From Selaginella moellendorffii (Eukaryota > Streptophyta > Lycopodiopsida > Selaginellales > Selaginellaceae): a stretch of DNA of 64,000 bases. The notes beneath the pieces were generated by a model that was not told the origin of the DNA, made no database searches, and saw only the letters and a program-made list of their open reading frames with translations. Positions 24,243 through 35,312 of the stretch are shown here, piece by piece; within the stretch, counting starts at the first letter, position 1, and each line of letters opens with the position of its first letter. The stretch lies in assembly GCF_000143415.4 (NCBI RefSeq), contig NW_003314296.1, forward strand, positions 1,622,302 to 1,686,301, written 5' to 3'. The translations under genes were made by a program, and so were the position numbers.

Positions 24243-25384
24243 TGTCGCAAATGTGACTTCGGGTATCAAAAGTTACCTGTCAACCAGTCCTTACGGACAC
24301 TCTTTTCTTACTGCCACGATGACAGGAGGTTGGTATTACTGGACCCTTTATCAGCCCCTCTTGTGCTAGTGGAGTTAACTGGGTATTTCGAGTGTACTTA
24401 GACCAAACGAGCATAAAAACGGAATTCCTACGTGTTATTAGCTAAGCATACTTAGCCTAGTAAGGAGTTCCCGTCTCGTTATGTCTTGCACTTGCTAGTG
24501 ACAAGAACCCTTGTGTATTGAGATTAGTCCCTTAATATCGCTACATGATAGCTTACCGTGTCTGCCAAACACCCTCGCTATCATGCCCTTTGTGTTAGTC
24601 TCATTTCGGTCCCAAATGCTAATTATGGAAAGTGTCCAGATTTGCTCATTTGGCATATCTATGGAATGTAGAAATCGGCTTGAACACAATGGTGTTCGTC
24701 CTATGCCCAAATTTGCAATTTAGCGCCTATTCTATATTTAGTAAGTTTTGAGCTTGTCCTAGAGACTAACTCTTGATACTAAGGGAGGCTTGAGGTGAAA
24801 GCCCAAAGCGTGTGTTCCTCAAAGGGGGGGCTGTAGGGGGTTCTAAATATATAGTAGGGATAATGGGTAGGTCGGGCATGGCTAACCAACCTGAGGCATA
24901 GTCTAGCTTCCATTTGTATGCCTGTCCTTATTCTACATCCAGCTTGGGTCTAAGCCCAAGTTCCACACCATGCTAGCTGGTGGAGTACCCATGTCCTCGC
25001 GTTAGGCCACCAGTATGCCAAAATAGCACTAGACTCCGTTTGGCTTTATTTGCATGCTGGTCCTGGCATTGGGATGCTAATTACTCTAAGACTATTCCAA
25101 GTTGCTCCGGGCTCCTGTCCCTTCGCTCGTTGGGCTGTATGCTCAAGAGTTGCTTCGTGGTCTGGTTCCGTTATTCTTTGGCTCCATGCTTGGGAGTTTG
25201 GCACAGTTCCTTCATTTAGTGGCCCAAGGCCCTGAAACTCGGGTTCCACACCACGTTCCTTTGGACACGTGGCATGTGACACGTGGCATCTGTCACATGG
25301 CACATGGAGGGTTAGGTTCCACTTTGTGGTGTTATCCTATGGTAAATCACCATAGGATAAATTGTCAAAACCACGTGCACTACA
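24243..25384 (+). repeat. Family A LTR, copy A5 (3' end of the array)
   Basis: TGTCGCAAATGTGAC...CACGTGCACTACA, 1,142 bp. The flanking sequence CAGAA begins ordinary genomic DNA. The matching left target duplication would be beyond the left edge of the window, so it cannot be verified. Confidence 0.83.
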
Positions 25385-25820
25385 CAGAAGGAGAGGATGA
25401 TATGATGTTACATACTATTATTAGTATAGTGGGATTTTAATAGCTAATGGATTGGTTTCAATCTGTTCTAGCTAGTCAAATATACATACTTTTTTATTTT
25501 ATGCACTCACTTAGAAGTTTTATTAATCAATTACTTGATCTTTTAATATCAAATATAATTTAAAATATAGATTTAAAATATTGGAAAATAATTATATTTT
25601 TAAAACCACTAATTAATGATTCCTCTTTAACTTCTTAAATTGTCCCTGGAAATTCCAAAGTGTTAAACTTATATTTAAAATGTTACTTGATGTAAGATGA
25701 GCCACCAACCACATCAACAAGCTAAAAAGACTGTAAATGCACAAACAAAACAAAGTGTACACCTTTGTTAATAATAACAGGAATTTTTGTCTAAATCCTT
25801 AGACCTATCTTCTGTTGGGC
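25385..25820. other. AT-rich intergenic DNA upstream of the PPR gene
   Basis: 436 bp of AT-rich sequence with no recognisable feature. Confidence 0.6.
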
Positions 25821-27930
25821 ATGAATCTCTTGGAATCTGACAAACTCATTGAGAGATTTGATAGGTGTAGCAGCATTTCCCAAGCACACTACATAGTTGA
25901 TGGGATTCAATCAAAGGACCTCTCATCATGGATTTTCCTCCCTCCACTGCTATGCCCGCCATCCCCACTCCCACGAGGCCAGGTCGATCTTTGATGCTAT
26001 GCCACATCACAGCATTGCAGCCTGGAATATGCTCATCACGGCATATATCCAATCAGGGCATCTGCATGCTGCGAAGATGGCCTTTGACGCAGCCCCAGTT
26101 AAAAGCATTGTAACGTGGAATGCCATTTTGGCAGCATATTCCCAGTCCGGAAGTGTCGATGTGGCAAGGCATCTCTTCGATGAAATGCCAATGTGGAATC
26201 TGATATCGTGGACGACTCTGCTGGTGGCATATACCCAGAACGGGCATTTGGAAAGCGCAAAAAATCTTTTTGATGCTTTGAAAGAGGCTGATCGAGACCT
26301 TGTAGCATGGAACGCAATGCTTGCCGGATATGCGAAGCTCGGGAAAACCAAAGAAGCGTTTGATTTGTTTCAAAAGATGCCATTGCTGGATCTTTTCTCA
26401 TGGAACACTATCCTTTCTGCCAATGCCCAGAAAGGAAACCTTCACACAGTGGAAGAGATCCTCTCTTCAATGCCTATGCTTAGCCTGGTTTCCTGGAACT
26501 CTGCCTTAGGAGCATATGCTCGTTTTGGATCTTTGAATCAAGCAAAAGACCTCTTCAAACAATTGCACCAGCATGATCTACTCTCCTGGAACTTGAGGCT
26601 CTTGGCATATGCTACAAACGGGCATCTTGAAGAAGCCAAGGGCTTGTTTGATTTGATGCCGCAGCGCGATGCCAGCTCTTGGACGGTGATGATTGCATTG
26701 TACGGTGAATATGGCCTAGTCCATGAAGCCAGAAATATGCTAGAGGATATGCCACAGCATGACGTACCTGCATGGAACGCCATGCTTGGAGCATATGCCC
26801 AAAACGGGCATCTTGAGAAAGCTTTGTTAGCATTCTTTAACGAGGCACCGTGTTGGAACCTTGTTTCATGGACTGTGATTTTATCCCTGCTCGTAGAGAC
26901 TGGAAGATTCAAGCAAGCTTTGGAGTTCTTCCATTCGATGCCAGAGAGAGACATCGTTTCATGGAACATACTGCTGGCTGGTGCTGCAAACCGTGAAGAC
27001 AAGAGAGTTCTCTTCGATCAAATGCCGCAGCACAACCTCGCAACCCTGTGGATTATGGGAAAGATCGAAGACGTCGGCCAACATTACCTTCCCCGTGAGA
27101 GCTTTGCGTCCCAGACTGCGTCCTTGATCTTCCTCCTCCACAAAGCAAGCCTGGAGCAAGCCAAGTTCGTGTTCGACAGCATGGAGCTCCGAGACCTCGG
27201 TTCCTGGACGGCCATGCTCGTTGCCTACGCTCAAGCTGGGCTCGTTGATCTCTCCCGGGAAATCTTCGATGGAATGCCGCAGCAGGACTCCACCAGCTGG
27301 AATGCAATGCTCTCGGCCTATTCCCAAAATGGTCTTCTCTTTGAGGCCAAAGTGATCTTCTTCCAAATGCCGGAGAGAACTTTTGTCTCGTGGACTGCCA
27401 TGACAAACGCCTATGCTCTCAACGGGCATCTCGGCCTCGCTGCCCAGAGCTTCAGCCGGACACCCGAGCCTCGTATCTGTTCCTGGAATTCCCTGCTTGC
27501 TGCCTACGCCCAAAACAGCCACACCACCGAAGCTTTTGATCTCTTTGCCAAGCTCAAAGTTGCCGAGCTGCCGGATGATATCACCTTCAGTTCTGTTTTA
27601 GTTGCCTGTAGCCACGAAGGGAAGTTGCTTAACAGCAAGGACCATTTTCAGTCAATGAGTGTTGACTTTGGAGTGTCACCCAACAAGCACCACTACTGCT
27701 GCATGATAAACCTCTTCTGCCGAGCTGGACATCCAGGTGATGCACAAGAGCTTCTGTCCACTATGCCTTTCGTTCCCACTGCTCTGGAATGGACATGCTT
27801 GCTGGGAGCCTGTAAAAGCTACAATCAGGTTTCTCAAGCTGTTCAAGCTGCAAAGTATTTTCTAGATCAGAGTAGCGGAGGGTACTTGTTGCTCGCAGGT
27901 CAGGTTGAATCTTGTAGAACCTGTGTATAA
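25821..27930 (+). CDS. S-type pentatricopeptide repeat (PPR) protein, likely frameshifted near the N terminus
   Basis: The main uninterrupted frame is 25,900-27,930 (about 676 codons, no intron). It is almost entirely ~31-residue PPR units of the form SWNAMLAAYAQNGHLEEAK...LFDxMP, followed by the longer unit DDITFSSVLVACSHEGKLL that usually precedes the E region. It ends early at SGGYLLLAG, so the E/E+/DYW tail is missing or truncated. PPR proteins bind organellar RNA in a base-specific way and support editing or splicing in plastids and mitochondria; Selaginella has an exceptionally large set. ATG at 25,821 opens another frame encoding a good PPR N terminus (SQAHYIVDGIQSKDLSSW). That frame joins the main frame only if one base is removed near 25,930-25,945. 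This is either a sequencing error in a T/C run or a real lesion. Units around 27,000-27,130 are degenerate. Confidence 0.85.
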
Positions 27931-30900
27931 CAAATTCAAAACCAATATATTATTAGTCTTAATCACAATAATAGTATTTTAAGATGTAAATTATTTAATA
28001 ATAATTATATTGCAATCTATGTAGATTCAAGTGAGGCTACTTGTTTTAAAATGTAATTTTGCAATTTGTATGCAACACAATATATCTTTGTAAATTCCTT
28101 TATACTTATACTTATTTAAGAATGCACCGACAAGTTTCAATTTTTTTCCTTTATTTACCTTGGGCTTCAATAATGTGGACTTCAATGATTGACTACAAGC
28201 TGAGACATATATTTGTGTCTTTTTAAGTGCAACAATCTCATTCAATCAGGAAATATTGTCAAGCTAAATCTCCCTTTTTCCTCTTTTGTCCTAAAGTCTC
28301 TTTACTCTGGGAAAAAAAATAAAAAAAATAAAATATATATTAAGTAATAAAGTAAGTAATGATATAAAATATAAATAGAAGCTGTGATTTTTATCCATCA
28401 AAATTATCATTGTTACGAACTATTTTAGCACACTCTCAAAAATTTCAAATATTTATTATCTTATAATGTATAATTCATAGATTATAAAATGCTACCTAAA
28501 ATTCTTCATTATTGAAAATTATTTTAATAATTTAGAATACAGTAATAATTATATTATAAATATTAGAAAATATTTTAATTGAAATGTAGCACAAAAAAAT
28601 CAGTTGCTTTTCTTAAAGACTGATATTTTGTTTTCTACAAATTATGTATTCTTAAAGACAATTTAATAGACCAGGTCAAATTTTTATATAATTAAAAAAT
28701 ATTTATTTTTAGCTTCAATGTAATTTTCCTAAATAAGTATGACTAGTGTATTATTATCTTAATTAATTAATTAATGAGATGATCAAGATAATGAATCAAG
28801 CTGCTATCAATCTAGAGCCTTTACTCTCCTATAAGTTGAGAAGCTTATAAATGGTGGTGGTGCTGGTAGTGTTGTGAAATGTATATACTATGTTTGAAAA
28901 ATCTTAAAAGTAATATTACAGTAGTAACAACCTTGAATAACAGCAAGGTATTGGCACTGAAATTTCAAATCATACCGTTCAGTATAGCATGTTAAATGGC
29001 TGTCCTTCAAATTAATTATATTGGATATACTAATTAAAATGTGAGTATAACTTTTAGTATAAGTCACTCTGTGAGTGCTTGAGATATGGGAATAGGTATA
29101 TTAATTAGAGTTTATATATACAACAACGGGATGGACCAGATTCAATCCTAAATAGATAATTTATATACTATAATACTATAATTAATGTAGTATCTAGCAA
29201 AAGTATTATCCATCGTGTGTGTGTGTTTATATATATATATATATATATANNNNNNNNNNNNNNNNNNNNNNNNNNNNNNNNNNNNNNNNNNNNNNNNNNN
29301 NNNNNNNNNNNNNNNNNNNNNNNNNNNNNNNNNNNNNNNNNNNNNNNNNTTTACGACCATAAGTAAAACTTACCTCTACATTTTCCCTTTGGTAAAAATT
29401 TAAAACCTATATTAACTTGGACTTATGACTTTCGTCTTTGTTTAGTACCACATATAAAAGGTTGAACTCACACCATTTATCCTTTATATCCTTTTTATCC
29501 CCCCTTAAAATGAAAATAAATTTTAAAGCATCGACTCCATTCGAACTCATTATACTCGTCCTCATTGTTCGGCCTCATTCCACTATTATATCCATTCAAC
29601 CTCATTACATTAAGGCTAAATATTCCATTTTAATTTGCAATATTCATCCTCACTCCATAATTTATATCATTTATCTTTGCTCCACTATTGTATCTATTTG
29701 TCCTCACTCTATCATCATGACCAAACTCCCATCCATCCCCTTTACCCCCTCTTCTGAAGAAAAAAAAGTTTAAAATGTCAAAGCAAAAAGGAGAAAACAA
29801 GAAAAGGGAAGAAGAAACATTATGGAAGAAGAAAAAATGGACAAAGAAGTATTGAAAGAGGAATTTTTAGCAATTATTAAAATAGAAATGGGAAGAAAAG
29901 AAAGAAATATATTCAAAGCTTGGAAAACAAAGGATCTTCTATGATAAAATACTTCAGCTAGCATAAAATAAGCAAGAGATTCATATTACTCAACCTCCTT
30001 AACACACAATTTAACATTTGATATAAGGAAAATTAATAGAAAAGTCTATATACTCAAGTGAACACATAAATCCCTTAGCAGTAATGATAAAATAAAAGCT
30101 TTTAACAGCACTCATAACTAGGGATATGCATTTAATTTGAAACTTTAGCTAAAGTAATTGAACCCTTGGAATCAATATTAGAATTGATCAAAGACTTCAC
30201 TAGATTCTCAACTTCATGTTACATGCTTAACATCCAAATTAGTATGAGAATAATAGAAAACAATCAACTCAACACTGGATTGAGAATAAGAATCCTAAAA
30301 ATTAGAAATGATTAATGTGCCAAGAGAAGGATATATTTCAGATGAAGAAGGAATATTAGAAATATGAAAAGGCAACTCAAGCTGAGAAATAAGAAAAAGT
30401 TGGGAAAGAGTAAAATTTTAGCTAACAAAATAGAAAAATAAAAGTTTTAAGACTATTAAAAATTCTATCTCTCTTAGTAACAATTTCAACTTTGCTATAG
30501 CAACCAGAAATAAACTCTGATTCAACTACACTATGCAAAGTTGAGTTAGATCATAATTTCTTGTGTTATAAACAAAAATATAATATGATAATGGTTATGG
30601 TAAAATGATATCATAAATGGTAATGGTACTGTAATATATTTTATTTATTTTTAATTTTAAGTTGTAATTTCTGACTAGTGTATATATATATATAAATTAA
30701 TTATTAATCATGGTTGGAATTTACACCTTACCAATTGAGTGCATAAATTGCAAAAATTTAGACCATAGGTTGGCTTGTTTTTGAGAGGTCTTACTGATTC
30801 TTGGTGGAAATTTTCAATTCATGTTTCACACAATTTTTGAGAGGTTTGCTGGAGAGGCCAGGCTAAAATGGTAACTGGCTAGTGAACTTCAAGCCTAGGA

Positions 30901-31022
30901 GGACATAAAGTTCTTCTAGGATATTCTAAGAACATTCTTCTAAATTGCAAGCAGAATATGCCTCTGAAGCGAGTATATTCTGTCAAACAGAACACGAGCC
31001 CTAATTCTCTGGAGGGCACGCG
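27931..31022. other. Long AT-rich intergenic region
   Basis: About 3.1 kb with no credible coding frame. It contains short poly-A/AT tracts, an AT dinucleotide run at about 29,229-29,249 next to the N gap 29,250-29,349, and a vague degenerate repeat of CCTCAYTCCAYTATTATAT-like blocks at about 29,545-29,720. Confidence 0.7.
29250..29349. other. Assembly gap (100 N) after an AT microsatellite
   Basis: Round-number gap following (TA)n, which probably stopped assembly. Confidence 0.98.
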
Positions 31023-31682
31023 ATGGGGCTCGCGAAGACGCTGCTTGGGCCGACTTTCAACTATTTCGCCAGGCGCTACAAGGCCAATGTGGAGAAGGAG
31101 CTCAGGAAATTCGGTAAGCGCCTAGAAAATCGAAACCCTTGTCAAGGAATGGCGGCTGTGTTCTTGACCGCAGCTTTTCCTTTTTTCTTTTCGGTTCTTA
31201 GTTGTGCTCCTGCTTCTAGGGCTGAGATACGAGGACCTGCTGGATCCAATGGGGGATCCAGACCTGGAGGAGGCATTGAGCCGCCTCCCACAGCACGAGC
31301 TGGACTTGCGAAACCAGCGGCTCAAGCGCGCCATGGACCTCTCGATGAAGCACACTCACCTCTCCAAGGAAATGCAGGTATTCTCGAAGAGAAAAAAGGA
31401 TTTTTTCGAGGAGCCGAAGCTTAGCTCTCTTTCTTTGTTTCTTTCAGGCGAAGCAAACTCCATTCCTGCCATACGTGCAGGATCAGCTCCAACAGGTATC
31501 CTTCCTTTCCTTTGTTTTTATATGCGTCGAAAAGCTCTTGGAATTGTTTTCTCGTTATCGTTTTACTTGTTTGTTCTAACTTTCTTTTTTCTTTTCTTCT
31601 TTCCTTGGAAACACAGGTGAGAGCCGAGCGCAAGGAACGCGAAGCCTTGGGATCCGACGTTCCATACACTCGCGCGATCTAG
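31023..31682 (+). CDS. QCR7: Cytochrome b-c1 complex subunit 7 (14 kDa, QCR7/UQCRB family)
   Basis: Four exons: 31,023-31,113, 31,220-31,377, 31,448-31,495 and 31,617-31,682, giving 120 residues, the normal size for plant QCR7. The diagnostic core is in exon 2: LRYEDLLDP...LSRLPQHELDLRNQRLKRAMD, then LSMKHTHLSKEMQ, with QTPFLPYVQDQL in exon 3. All introns are GT-AG and keep frame. QCR7 is a small nuclear-encoded subunit of mitochondrial complex III on the matrix side that contacts cytochrome b and supports assembly. The N terminus (MGLAKTLLGPTFNYFARRYK) is basic and amphipathic, as usual in this non-cleaved subunit. An AGCCCTAA motif lies 20 bp upstream of the start. Confidence 0.93.
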
Positions 31683-32612
31683 TCCTCTGGGCATCGACAA
31701 GAAGAAAAGGATCAAAGCACTCGTACTGTTTTGGACAAATAATGTGTGTTTCTTTCGACATACCGAGGAGGTAACATTCAAGCAAAGTTCGATCTAATGT
31801 ATTCCCGGTCTTGCTCAAAAGCCTGGCTCGTATAGCTCGCAGTAGAGTGGGCCTTTTCGAATCGAATCGTGCCACCACTGCCCACTGCTAAGTGCTGCGC
31901 GACGAGTGCTTGAAGATAAGCTCGAAAGCAAGCTCGACGACAAAGATCTCGCGGGACAAAGAAGCGTCCTTAAACAAAAGCTCTCTCTCGATCGAGCGTA
32001 ACGGGCCAGGCGAGAGAATCAAACAGGCGAAAGTTGCGAGGCCGGCTCGATCCAGACAGATGGTCCTCCTCGTTTGCAGCACAAGCACGCACTTTCTTCC
32101 CTCCATTGTTTCGTGGAGCGTGCAGTGCAAATTCGCTGCCAGCCATAGCCATAGCGACGAGAGCAAAGCAAGAACAAAAAAGAAAGCGACGAAAAAGTTG
32201 CGAAGTTGACGCATGGATTTGTCACCAAGCTCTCGGCAGCGAAATGTTTGGAAGTTTCTTCCTCGAAGTTTTTCGTGTCTCGAGGCTTGGAAAAAATAAG
32301 TTTTCTAAGTGTGGGAAGGTTCTCTCGTTTCGTGGCATTCTTTTGGCGTTTTATTCTTGGTAGTACTGTGGACCTAGTGTGGCCGCCACGCGCCTTTGGG
32401 CCCACTAGGCCACGTGGAGCCTTCACCGCCTTTGGATGCCAGTGCCCGGCACACGCCCTGGACCACATCCGTGCCGCCACGCCAGCCCTATTCTGGGGTT
32501 TATATAGTGACACGCATTCTTGTGGTCGTGTGTGATTTTCCTTGCTCACTTTTCTCGCGATCTCTCTTTCTCTTCATCGAGTGACCGATCGATCGATCGC
32601 TAGGGCAGATCG
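31683..32612. other. Intergenic region between QCR7 and VIT1
   Basis: 930 bp. Several frames stay open on both strands, up to 176 codons, but they have no recognisable domain and mutually overlap, so I do not call a gene. Promoter-like elements for VIT1 lie at its right end. Confidence 0.6.
32411..32507 (+). promoter_or_regulatory. Putative VIT1 core promoter: G-box and TATA box
   Basis: CACGTG (32,411-32,416) and TATATAG (32,501-32,507) lie 197 and 106 bp before the VIT1 ATG, a normal plant spacing for a TATA box and a short 5' leader. G-boxes bind bHLH/bZIP factors, and bHLH proteins control plant iron homeostasis, but that link is inference. Confidence 0.45.
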
Positions 32613-33836
32613 ATGGCGCCGAATGTTACCAGACCCGCCGTGGACGGCGCCCTAGAGGCGGGGCTTTTGGATCGCGATGACAAGCACAGGCCGAGGGATC
32701 ACGGCGGCGATGGTGATTCCAGCTCCGATGGCGGCGAGCATGTGGAGCGGCATTTCATGGCCGGGGAGATCGTCCGCGACGCGGTGATGGGCGCGTCGGA
32801 TGGATTGACGGTGCCTTTCGCGCTGGCGGCTGGATTATCGGGCGCCAGCGTCCCGTCGCTCGTTGTCGTCACGGCGGGGCTCGCGGAGGTCGCGGCTGGA
32901 GCGATCGCCATGGGATTGGGGGGGTATGATCGATCGAAATATCTTTCTTTTCCTTGGATTCTATGGAGCTAATGTTTGCTTGCTCTTCTTCTTTGTCGCA
33001 GGTACTTGGCTGCCAAGAGCGAGGCCGATCACTATGAGAAAGAGAGAAAAAGGGAAGAGGAAGAGATCGAGCGCTCTCCTGAGACAGGTATTCTATTCTA
33101 TACACTTTTCCTTCCGTATAGACTTTGACACAGATTTCTCGCTTTTGCTTTTCTCTTCTGGTTTTTCCAGAAGCCGAAGAAGTTGCGGAGATTCTAGCAA
33201 ATTTTGGTCTCATGCAAAGCGAATACGAGCCAGTCGTGGCAGCGCTGAGGAAGCGCCGGGACGCATGGGTGGATTTTATGATGAGGTACTCAGCGATCTC
33301 TTCCTCTCTTTTCTTGTTGCTTTCTCTCTTCCAAGTTCCAGCCAGAGCAGTCCTGTTGATCTTCCCAGCAACTAGAACTTCAGTTAGCTCCACAAATCTC
33401 CTCGAGATTACTCATTCCTCCATAGCGATAGCGATCCCCTACCATTCCATCCTCTCCAGAAACCAACAGCAACTAGATTGACTGATCCCATTCTTCCAAG
33501 TTCATGTAAGACTCACACAACTTTACCTCTTTGCGTAGATTCGAGCTGGGATTGGAGAGGCCGGAGCCAGGCAGAGCCATGAGGAGCGCGGCGACCATCT
33601 CGCTGGCGTACGTGGTGGGAGGGATGATCCCGCTCCTCCCTTACATGCTACTCTCGGAAGTGTTTATGGCACTCAAGGTATCCGTGGGCGTGACGCTGCT
33701 GGCGCTGTTCGTGTTTGGCTACGTCAAGGGGCTCTTCACGGGGTCGAGGCCTTTTAGCAGTGCGCTGCAAACGACGTGTATAGGTGCGCTCGCCTCCGCC
33801 GCTGCTTTCCTCATTGCTCGGGCCGTCAGCAAGTAG
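32613..33836 (+). CDS. VIT1: Vacuolar iron transporter (VIT1/CCC1 family)
   Basis: Exons 32,613-32,923, 33,002-33,087, 33,171-33,285 and 33,539-33,836 give 269 residues; all junctions keep frame. Family signatures in order: HFMAGEIVRDAVMGASDGLT (first membrane helix), TAGLAEVAAGAIAMGLGGYL (second helix), the cytoplasmic acidic metal-binding segment EADHYEKERKREEEEIE with later ETEAEEVAEIL, then GMIPLLPYMLL and FGYVKGLFTG in the last helices. VIT1 imports ferrous iron (and manganese) into the vacuole in exchange for protons. The glutamates needed for metal capture are present, and the length matches Arabidopsis VIT1 (about 250), so this is VIT1 proper rather than the shorter VTL nodulin-like class, which lacks that segment. 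The N terminus is longer and His/Asp/Gly-rich. Confidence 0.94.
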
Positions 33837-34062
33837 ACCAAACTCACTGCTAGTGGAAGTAACACGTAGATGTCTGTGCCTTTTCCAAGCTGATTCGAGC
33901 CAGATTTTTCTCAAACCTCGAAAGAGCTAATCACGCTGGAAATGTGAATTGCTTTAGACCATTCTTCGCTTTAACATTTAATGTCTGACTGGTGGAATCT
34001 TTTTATTATTGTTATGATAAGGCCTTTAAGAGTTGGTTATTTTTAAAGGTAATATATATAGA

Positions 34063-34097
<35 letters not shown>

Positions 34098-34305
34098 TTA
34101 TTCACATATATATAAAATTTATCAAAATCTATCTGACTAGAAGCTAATGAGTTAGACTTTAATTAACTTTGAAGCATTTTATTAGTTTTAGGGTACTATA
34201 TAAAATTCAGAGTTTTGAAATGGTCCAAAGGCTTGATCTGAAATATTTTCTCATCATAATTATCTAAACTTTTAAAACAAGTTTAGGTTTATTTCAAGCA
34301 AGGGT
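33837..34305. repeat. Intergenic, with an (AT)n microsatellite
   Basis: 469 bp between VIT1 and the kelch-like gene. It is AT-rich and contains an AT dinucleotide run at about 34,064-34,095. No gene is seen. Confidence 0.7.
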
Positions 34306-34876
34306 ATGGCGTCCGAGCTGGTGGGACAACTACTTGGCCGTCCTCATCTCCAGATGCGTGTGCCGAGCTCCTACAGGGAGAGCGTTAGGTTCTACTACGA
34401 GTGGAATAGAATCCAGGACAGCAGTGGCAAGATGATGCGCTGGGATCCTCGCGGTGCCAAGTTGCTGTGCGCCGTCTCCCAAGACCATCGCCTTGTGGTC
34501 ACTCGCACCACAAAAGCTTAGAAAGCTCTACGTTGGGAATCCCTTTGTCAACCGGTGGGAGGAGATCCCCTACTTGGACATGGGGGACTCCTTATGGAGG
34601 GTGTTCCTCTTGGCCACTGGCGGGCAGGAGTTCAAGGTTGTGGCAAGCAACACGATCACGTACAACGATCTCGGTCTCTATCTCTCGGACCGTCAGCCCG
34701 TCCGCCTGGCGAGCTGGAAGGGAAAGCTCTACGTGGTGTTGGTGGATAGCAAATGCAATATGTTTGTGGTTAAGGAGATTTGTGCCAAGACGGGTGATGA
34801 TGAGATTGCGGTGGTGAGAGATTTGCCGTTGTATCTCAAGTTTGCTGGTCAAGCGCATAACCTGTTGAATTTTTAG
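34306..34876 (+). pseudogene. Kelch/F-box-associated-type protein, frameshifted and lacking an F-box
   Basis: Two overlapping frames make one homology: 34,306-34,521 ends ...KLLCAVSQDHRLVVTRTTKA, and a frame ending at 34,876 continues with KLYVGNPFVNRWEEIP...FLLATGGQEFKVVASN...ASWKGKLYVVLVD. This order (short 'LLCA' strand, 'VGNP..xRWxxLP', 'FKVV', 'WKGKLYVV') is that of plant F-box/kelch substrate receptors. Removing one A from the AAAA run near 34,511-34,515 would join the frames. The N terminus has no LPxDLLxxIL F-box and the C-terminal kelch strands are shortened. The product, if made, would lack SCF docking. It could be a decayed gene copy or a real gene carrying a sequencing error. Confidence 0.5.
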
Positions 34877-35312
34877 GGAATTATGTTGCACAAGTTGGAA
34901 TATTACGAATTTCATATGATTTAGATACAGGTAGGTGGGCATGTAATTCACCTCTTATCTGTTGCTATGTTTTTGAGCTTGTATTTTTGGAGTATTATGT
35001 GTTACATAAGATCAACTTTTTTGTTGGCTTGTATAGAAATATTAATCTAGCAGTAATTATTTATATATAATAAATCTATAAACCGGTCGATTCCAATTGA
35101 ATGTGTCAAATTCTTTATGTTTAATAGAATCTCCTAAGATGCTAAAATCATTTATAAACTTGGAGATATTTTGCTCTTAAGAGCACAGATATTGACAATT
35201 ATTCTAAGTTTTCACTGTCAATGTCTTCTGTCAATTGTCAGAATTAAAATAATTAATTCTGCTGCAAGATGTTCCCATGATTGCCTAGTTAGCAAAAGAT
35301 TTTTAATCTTTG
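34877..35312. other. Intergenic, no feature seen
   Basis: 436 bp of AT-rich sequence between convergent genes. It probably holds the 3' ends of both transcripts. Confidence 0.5.

Noticed and set aside
29148-29403. Frames around 29,148-29,403
   Set aside because: Mostly N gap and (TA)n microsatellite.
32019-32549. 176-codon minus-strand frame between QCR7 and VIT1
   Set aside because: No recognisable domain; overlaps VIT1 promoter elements and other frames on both strands; GC-rich sequence leaves frames open by chance.
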